Source of the DNA: Clostridia bacterium
GTDB lineage: Bacteria; Bacillota_A; Clostridia; Christensenellales; Aristaeellaceae
DNA length: 8,793 nt
Direction: 5' to 3'
Assembly (NCBI GenBank): GCA_017481185.1
Contig: JAFUPO010000146.1
Location: 1 to 8,793, forward strand
Each line of letters starts with the position of its first letter. The stretch's first letter is position 1. A program made the position numbers and the translations under genes. This document shows, piece after piece, positions 5,750-8,793 of this stretch. The notes under the pieces are model-generated. The model saw only the letters and a list, made by a program, of their open reading frames with translations. It did not search any database and was not told the origin of the DNA.

Positions 5750-7129
5750 ATGACAAGCTTTCGTATCGAGCATGATTTCGTAGGTGAAAAGGCTGTTCCC
5801 CAGGCTGCTTATTATGGCATACATTCCCTGCGCGCTCAGGAGAACTTTCCGATTACCGGGCAGCGCCTCTGCCCCGAAATGATAATAGCCCTGGCCAATG
5901 TTAAAAAGGCCTGCGCCCTGGCCAATCAAGAGGCTGGCGTTTTATCCGATTCGATTGCTGAGGCTATTATCAAGGCCTGTGATGAAGTGGCCTGCGGCTG
6001 TTTTCATGAGCAATTTATTGTTGACCCCATTCAGGGCGGTGCAGGCACCTCCACCAACATGAACGCCAACGAGGTCATCGCCAATCGGGCCATTGAGCTG
6101 CTGGGCGGCGCCTTGGGCGATTATGCCCTAGTTAACCCCAACGATCATGTGAACTGCGGCCAATCCACCAACGATGTGTATCCTACCTGCGGCAAGTTAG
6201 CCCTTTACCGGCTAAGCCAAGGGCTGCTAACCCAGCTTGAACGGCTGATTGACGCCCTATCAGCCAAGGCCGCCGCCTTTGACCACGTAGTAAAGATGGG
6301 CCGTACCCAGCTTCAGGACGCTGTGCCCATCCGTCTTGGTCAGGAGTTTGCAGCCTATGTTTCCGTTCTTCGCCGCGAGGCTGCCCGCTTGGATAAGGCG
6401 CGGCAGGAGCTGCTTTGCGTCAACCTAGGCGGCACAGCCATCGGAACCAGCGTAAATGCTGACCCCGTCTATATTCGTACCGTTGTACCCAAACTGGCGC
6501 AGATCACCGGTCTGCCCTTTATTCAGAGCGACGACCTGATCGACGCCACCCAAAACCTGGATTGCTATGTAACCTTTTCATCTGCACTAAAAAGCTGCGG
6601 TGTCAGCCTGTCCAAGATCTGCAACGATCTGCGGCTCATGTCATCCGGGCCGCAGGACGGGCTGGGTGAAATTACTCTGCCGCCCCGGCAGAACGGTTCC
6701 TCCATCATGCCTGGAAAGGTGAACCCGGTAATCCCCGAAGTCGTCAATCAAATCGCCTTTCGCCTTATTGGCTTTGACACCACCATCACCTTGGCGGCAG
6801 AAGCTGGCCAGTTTGAGCTGAACGCTTTTGAGCCGGTGATCTTTGACACGCTGTTAAGCGGCGTGCAGCAATTAACCCAAGGGCTGGCAACGCTTACGGA
6901 TCATTGTATCCTGGGCATCACAGCTAACCCCTCCCATTGCCAAGAGGAGGTGGAGCGCTCAGTGGGCATCGTTACTGCACTGTGTCCGTTGATTGGCTAT
7001 TCCGCCGCCTGTTCTCTGGCAAAGGAGGCCCTGCGTACTCGAACCCCCATCCGGGAGCTGGTGGTGGCTCATGGCCTTTTGACCCCCCAGCAGGCCGAGC
7101 AGGCGCTGGAACCCAGAAATATGACATAA
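5750..7129 (+). CDS. aspA: Aspartate ammonia-lyase
   Basis: AspA interconverts L-aspartate with fumarate and ammonia, feeding anaerobic fumarate metabolism or nitrogen release. The 459-residue product is a fumarase/aspartase superfamily member with all three signature regions: GAGTSTNMNANEV at 97-109, the CGQSTNDVYPT region at 136-146, and the flexible catalytic loop GSSIMPGKVN at 316-325, with Ser318 as the expected general base and Lys323/Asn325 contacting substrate. GRTQLQDAVP at 184-193 has Gln, as in E. coli AspA, where class II fumarases have His (GRTHLQD); this favours aspartase over fumarase. Two ATGs occur at 5744 and 5750; GAGGTG (5737-5742) is 7 bases from the second, which is chosen. 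The C-terminus is about 10-20 residues shorter than in well-known homologues. It is divergent from a LysR regulator and has a strong promoter. Confidence 0.95.
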   Translation: MTSFRIEHDFVGEKAVPQAAYYGIHSLRAQENFPITGQRLCPEMIIALANVKKACALANQEAGVLSDSIAEAIIKACDEVACGCFHEQFIVDPIQGGAGTSTNMNANEVIANRAIELLGGALGDYALVNPNDHVNCGQSTNDVYPTCGKLALYRLSQGLLTQLERLIDALSAKAAAFDHVVKMGRTQLQDAVPIRLGQEFAAYVSVLRREAARLDKARQELLCVNLGGTAIGTSVNADPVYIRTVVPKLAQITGLPFIQSDDLIDATQNLDCYVTFSSALKSCGVSLSKICNDLRLMSSGPQDGLGEITLPPRQNGSSIMPGKVNPVIPEVVNQIAFRLIGFDTTITLAAEAGQFELNAFEPVIFDTLLSGVQQLTQGLATLTDHCILGITANPSHCQEEVERSVGIVTALCPLIGYSAACSLAKEALRTRTPIRELVVAHGLLTPQQAEQALEPRNMT

Positions 7130-7160
7130 ATTTACTATACTGGAATTCAGAGCCCTTTGT

Positions 7161-7194
7161 TCATCTGGTTAGGATCATAACACATCTCTCCTTT
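7161..7194 (-). pseudogene. Ribosome binding site with truncated reading frame, possible remnant of a next phage gene
   Basis: On the minus strand, AAAGGAG (7188-7194) is followed at 9 bases by ATG (7176-7178), but the frame stops after five codons (M-I-L-T-R). A second ATG at 7183-7185 gives a 12-codon frame (beginning MCYDPNQ) but is too close to the ribosome binding site. This looks like the surviving start of a gene downstream of the gp10-like gene, cut by the deletion that joined the prophage to the aspA flank. Chance is a real alternative, because the motif is short. Confidence 0.25.
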
Positions 7195-7200
7195 TCTTTG

Positions 7201-7265
7201 GCGGCGTTTCTTTGCCGCAGATGTTTTTATAATGCAAACAGCCGGGGCGGTTCTTCGCTCCGGCT
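7201..7265 (+). terminator. Two hairpins downstream of aspA, possible weak aspA terminator
   Basis: Hairpin 1 pairs GCGGC (7201-7205) with GCCGC (7214-7218) around 8 bases and is followed, after a few bases, by TTTTT. Hairpin 2 pairs AGCCGGGGCG (7240-7249) with CGCTCCGGCT (7256-7265), a 10-bp stem with one G-U pair and no T-run after it on the plus strand. Either could end aspA transcripts, which converge with the phage genes. Neither is a textbook terminator. The rest of the 7130-7289 gap shows nothing else I can support. Confidence 0.35.
7226..7238. repeat. 13-bp direct repeat, copy 1 (TTTATAATGCAAA)
   Basis: It is identical to 7964-7976. In both copies a CGCAG lies 5 bases to the left, next to a hairpin. 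The two copies bracket the gp10-like and CPCC genes. It could be a recombination scar or diverged gene-end sequence. A single exact 13-mer pair in nearly 9 kb can also arise by chance. Confidence 0.5.
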
Positions 7266-7279
7266 GGTATTGCCAATGG

Positions 7280-7311
7280 GTAAAAGAAAAGGCCCCGATC
7301 ACTCGAGGCCT
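7280..7311 (-). terminator. Intrinsic terminator overlapping the end of the gp10-like gene
   Basis: On the minus strand, AGGCCTCGA, loop GTGA and TCGGGGCCT (7311 down to 7290) form a 9-bp stem with one U-G pair and a GNRA-type tetraloop, followed by TTTCTTTTAC. The loop contains the stop codon of the gp10-like gene (TGA at 7301-7299). Confidence 0.85.
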
Positions 7312-7664
7312 ACTTTAAGATATTCCTCTGCCGCTTTGAGTATCTGCTTTTTACTTGAATCCTTGGTGAGGGAATCACGAATGTATGGCCTTCCTGACAT
7401 TTTCCTTGTGCCCTCATGGACATATTTTGAGTAATCAAGCGTATTGCCTACCTTGACAATGCTTTCGTCGCTGCTCACTTCGTACTGAAGATCGCGCTGC
7501 AAGGCACCAGTTTTGCGAATGGGTTTTCCATACCCTTGTCGCATCTGCCAAAGGATTAGGTTTTGAGCCTTGATACCCATGGCAGTCAGGGCATCTCCCT
7601 TGTTCCGCTCCATCCGGGATAGAATTTGCTGGCTGTTATCATTAAACTTTACCTTAAAAACCAC
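7299..7664 (-). CDS. HK97 gp10-like phage head-tail (tail completion) protein
   Basis: The 121-residue product resembles the HK97 gp10 family, which joins the phage neck and tail. It has the typical order: an N-terminal helical region (ALTAMGIKAQNLILWQM), RKTGALQRDLQYEV (the 'TG-x-L-R' element), VKVGNTLDYSKYVHEGTRKM (the 'VGTxxxYAxYxExGT' element) and the closing RPYIRDSL (the 'RPFxxPA' element). It starts at GTG (7662-7664) behind a strong AGGAGG 6 bases upstream. Its length is normal, so it looks intact, but the tail genes that should follow it are missing. It sits just after the terminator of the CPCC gene and has almost no room for a promoter of its own. Confidence 0.82.
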   Translation of the reverse strand: MVFKVKFNDNSQQILSRMERNKGDALTAMGIKAQNLILWQMRQGYGKPIRKTGALQRDLQYEVSSDESIVKVGNTLDYSKYVHEGTRKMSGRPYIRDSLTKDSSKKQILKAAEEYLKVGLE

Positions 7665-7685
7665 TTAGAGCCTCCTCTCGGGTAT

Positions 7686-7720
7686 AGAAAAACCGCCTAA
7701 CGACTTGTCGTCTGGCGGTT
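7686..7720 (-). terminator. Intrinsic terminator overlapping the end of the CPCC gene
   Basis: AACCGCC (7691-7697) pairs with GGCGGTT (7714-7720). Inside, after a 2x2 mismatch, ACGA pairs with TCGT (7700-7703 and 7708-7711). On the minus strand a TTTTTCTAT tail follows. Its first stem base pairs use bases of the CPCC stop codon (TAA at 7721-7719). Confidence 0.85.
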
Positions 7721-7901
7721 AATGGATTTCTTTTCTGTTTTTGTAGGCCGCTCTCGCTTCATCAAGTGACATATAATTCGCGCCTCCGCTTAAACTGGGA
7801 TTTTCTCTCTGAACAGGATCATTTTCCCATCCGCATTTGCCGCATATATCATAAATACCGCAATTTGATCCACAGACGGGGCAGCTATTCGTTTCTTTCA
7901 T
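7719..7901 (-). CDS. Small CPCC-type cysteine-rich (zinc ribbon) protein
   Basis: This 60-residue protein has the layout of the Cys-rich CPCC family: CPVCG (7-11), then CGKCGWENDPVQ (20-31), then the conserved LSGGAN-x-MSLDEAR tail. The CxxC pairs at Cys7/Cys10 and Cys20/Cys23 can bind one zinc; Cys14 is extra. The family has no settled biochemical function, and members often occur near polymorphic toxin or phage genes, so an immunity or accessory role in this module is inferred, not shown. The start is uncertain: ATG at 7899-7901 is given, while an in-frame TTG at 7905-7907 lies closer to an AGGAGG (about 12 bases) and would add two residues. It ends in its own terminator. Confidence 0.78.
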   Translation of the reverse strand: MKETNSCPVCGSNCGIYDICGKCGWENDPVQRENPSLSGGANYMSLDEARAAYKNRKEIH

Positions 7902-7934
7902 GCTCAAGTTTCCAGTACGCCTCCTGAATTAGCA

Positions 7935-7966
7935 TAGAAAAGCGCCTTGCTTTCGCAGGGTGCTTT
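7935..7966 (-). terminator. Intrinsic terminator overlapping the end of the 98-residue gene
   Basis: AAAGCGCCTTGC (7939-7950) pairs with GCAGGGTGCTTT (7955-7966), a 12-bp stem with two G-U pairs when read as minus-strand RNA, around a GAAA tetraloop (7954-7951). A TTTTCTATG tail follows. The stem starts within the stop codon (TAA at 7967-7965). Confidence 0.85.
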
Positions 7967-7976
7967 ATAATGCAAA
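7964..7976. repeat. 13-bp direct repeat, copy 2 (TTTATAATGCAAA)
   Basis: It is identical to 7226-7238, 738 bp away. On the minus strand this copy encodes the last codons and stop of the 98-residue protein (F-A-L-stop). Copy 1 reads F-A-L-stop in the matching phase too, which would fit a duplicated and decayed gene end. Confidence 0.5.
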
Positions 7977-8261
7977 ATGAATAAAAATTCCGTTATCGTC
8001 TTTCTTCCACAATGCCCAACCGAAGTAATCTGACCACTTTTCATCCACTTTTGATTTTTCCCACAACGGCTGGAACTCCTTGACTTTGGCCTTCGGGATC
8101 AACCAGCCCATCATATCCTCGCCTTCCATTGTGTCTGTTTCAAAATCGTTGCCATCACCAGCGTCAGCAAAGAACACAGCATCCCACTTTTCAGCTTCGG
8201 CCTGGATAAGCTCAAAGAAGCGATTAAATTTCTGCGTTTCTTGCGTTCTTAACCCTGTCAT
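7965..8261 (-). CDS. Small acidic protein, candidate immunity partner of the upstream toxin
   Basis: I do not recognise a named family. The 98-residue product is strongly acidic (about 20 Asp/Glu against 12 Lys/Arg) and rich in aromatics, with an FFADAGDGNDFETDTMEGED stretch (31-50) followed by MMGWLIP and WSDYFGWALWKKD. There is no signal peptide or membrane segment. The ATG (8259-8261) has AAAGGGGG 8 bases upstream. The gene overlaps the toxin-bearing MuF gene by 38 bp, indicating tight translational coupling. Acidity, small size and position directly after a phage toxin-fusion gene are typical of immunity proteins that block a basic nuclease, so that role is inferred. It could equally be an unrelated phage morphogenesis accessory protein. 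Confidence 0.7.
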   Translation of the reverse strand: MTGLRTQETQKFNRFFELIQAEAEKWDAVFFADAGDGNDFETDTMEGEDMMGWLIPKAKVKEFQPLWEKSKVDEKWSDYFGWALWKKDDNGIFIHFAL

Positions 8262-8793
8262 TTGCTGTGCCCCCTTTCATGATGGTAACAAATTCGCCAG
8301 TCTGCTTCGTAATCACAACATCTTTACCCTTGATATAGAAAAACACTTCGTCTGGCTGACCACGCCAATAGCCTATCCGCTTTTCAGTCGGGTTGTTCTT
8401 AATGTCGTATATGATCGCTAATACCTTCTGTCTATCTTCCTCAGAAGATGGATCATAGCCGAAATCAGAAGCGTGTTTTCCTGCCTTCTTTCCGAACTGT
8501 TTCCAGTCTAAAATGAAGGTGTCTGAATTCTCTTTAATTATACCATCAAACCCTTGATTGTTCAAGGATTCACGGGCTTTTTTCACCACTCCCCCGTCCA
8601 TGATATTCTCATCCGGCAGCAACACATGAGGAATCAACGTGCAATGGCAGTTGATAACCTCTTTCGCCGGGGCGCTGGGGTCGCCGGGATATTTCAGCTC
8701 ATTGCCCCAAATGGTATGGAAAGCCTCGCCCGCCAGGGCGGTTTTTCCGTCCAGGGCCATATGACTTTCGCGGCTGCCACTGGACCGACCTGC
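8224..8793 (-). CDS. MuF/SPP1 gp7-like phage minor head protein with C-terminal toxin-like domain (5' end beyond right edge)
   Basis: The frame stays open to the window edge, so the ATG at 8758-8760 is internal and 189 residues are visible. The first 60 or so match the end of the MuF/SPP1 gp7 domain: RSSGSRESHMALDG, FPGD-like YPGDPSAPA and the EVINCHCTL motif with its paired cysteines. MuF proteins enter the capsid and can be injected with phage DNA. After a linker, about 100 residues form a separate domain: FILDWKQFGKKAGKHASDFG, then RIGYWRGQPDEVFFYIKGKD, then VVITKQTGEFVTIMKGG. The KH...D, R/WR, KQTGEF and C-terminal N-D-R pattern resembles the BECR (Barnase/EndoU/colicin E5-D/RelE) RNase toxins found fused to phage proteins. 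The toxin assignment rests on resemblance; RNase activity is inferred. Confidence 0.75.
   Translation of the reverse strand, partial: AGRSSGSRESHMALDGKTALAGEAFHTIWGNELKYPGDPSAPAKEVINCHCTLIPHVLLPDENIMDGGVVKKARESLNNQGFDGIIKENSDTFILDWKQFGKKAGKHASDFGYDPSSEEDRQKVLAIIYDIKNNPTEKRIGYWRGQPDEVFFYIKGKDVVITKQTGEFVTIMKGGTANDRVKNARNAEI

Larger units (their letters stand above)
7130..8793 (-). mobile_element. Prophage remnant with toxin module (continues past right edge)
   Basis: Everything right of aspA is more A/T-rich by eye and lies on the minus strand. Two genes are clearly of phage head or connector type (a MuF-like minor head protein and an HK97 gp10-like protein), with two small accessory genes between them. 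In an intact Bacillota siphophage, scaffold, capsid and connector genes would follow the MuF gene and tail genes would follow gp10; none is present before aspA. I therefore infer a deleted prophage whose left end lies between 7130 and about 7290. No integrase or convincing attachment site is visible. The true right boundary is outside the window. Confidence 0.6.

Noticed and set aside
6937..7434. Plus-strand frame spanning the aspA end and the phage remnant
   Set aside because: It runs across two unrelated genes and a terminator in wrong frames and shows no recognisable domain.
7280..7966. Possible integron-like cassette array with attC sites
   Set aside because: The hairpins are simple intrinsic terminators with T-tracts. 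No attC core sequences or integrase are seen, and three units are too few.
7966..7971. TATAAT on the plus strand in the gap between small phage genes
   Set aside because: No -35 partner and no plus-strand gene follows; the bases are the end of the 98-residue gene and its terminator stem.
1..8793. CRISPR array, rRNA, tRNA, riboswitch or insertion sequence
   Set aside because: No regularly spaced repeats, cloverleaf, conserved riboswitch core or transposase frame was found in reading both strands by eye.

Overview
The window looks like chromosomal DNA from an anaerobic Bacillota bacterium of the class Clostridia. The support is a Bacillus/Clostridium-type purR next to pth and mfd, strong AGGAGG-type ribosome binding sites, and sigma-A-like promoters. 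Genus cannot be read from the sequence. Most of the window (about 1-7130) is fairly GC-rich housekeeping DNA. The right end (about 7130-8793) is visibly more A/T-rich and phage-derived.

Left block, minus strand (read right to left): a YbaK/EbsC-type aminoacyl-tRNA deacylase (3317-2838), degV (2792-1911), purR (1818-1000), pth (908-303) and the start of mfd (306 to the left edge, joined to pth by an ATGA overlap). purR has its own promoter. Two inverted PurBox-like sequences flank that promoter and one of them overlaps the degV stop codon, which predicts purine-responsive autoregulation. In Bacillus subtilis purR and pth-mfd lie in one neighbourhood separated by spoVG, glmU, prs and ctc. Here those intervening genes are absent.

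Middle block: a LysR-type regulator (5649-4732, minus) is divergent from aspA, aspartate ammonia-lyase (5750-7129, plus). Their 100-bp intergenic region carries a perfect CTTATAT-N11-ATATAAG operator directly before a near-consensus aspA promoter, so this regulator probably controls aspA. Downstream of the regulator on the minus strand is a 417-residue protein of unknown function (4681-3428). It has three ferritin-like helix pairs with repeated carboxylate and (E/D)xxH motifs and ends at a clear intrinsic terminator.

Right block, minus strand, convergent with aspA: the C-terminal part of a phage MuF/SPP1-gp7-type minor head protein fused to a probable toxin domain (8793-8224, running off the edge); an overlapping acidic 98-residue protein that is a candidate immunity factor (8261-7965); a CPCC-type zinc-ribbon protein (7901-7719); and an HK97-gp10-like head-tail protein (7664-7299). 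No capsid, scaffold, portal or tail genes lie between or after them, so this is probably a decayed prophage that kept a toxin-immunity module. Each of the last three genes ends in its own intrinsic terminator overlapping the stop codon, and the two internal junctions share a TTTTCTAT...AGGAGGC arrangement. This cassette-like organisation is the least ordinary thing in the window.
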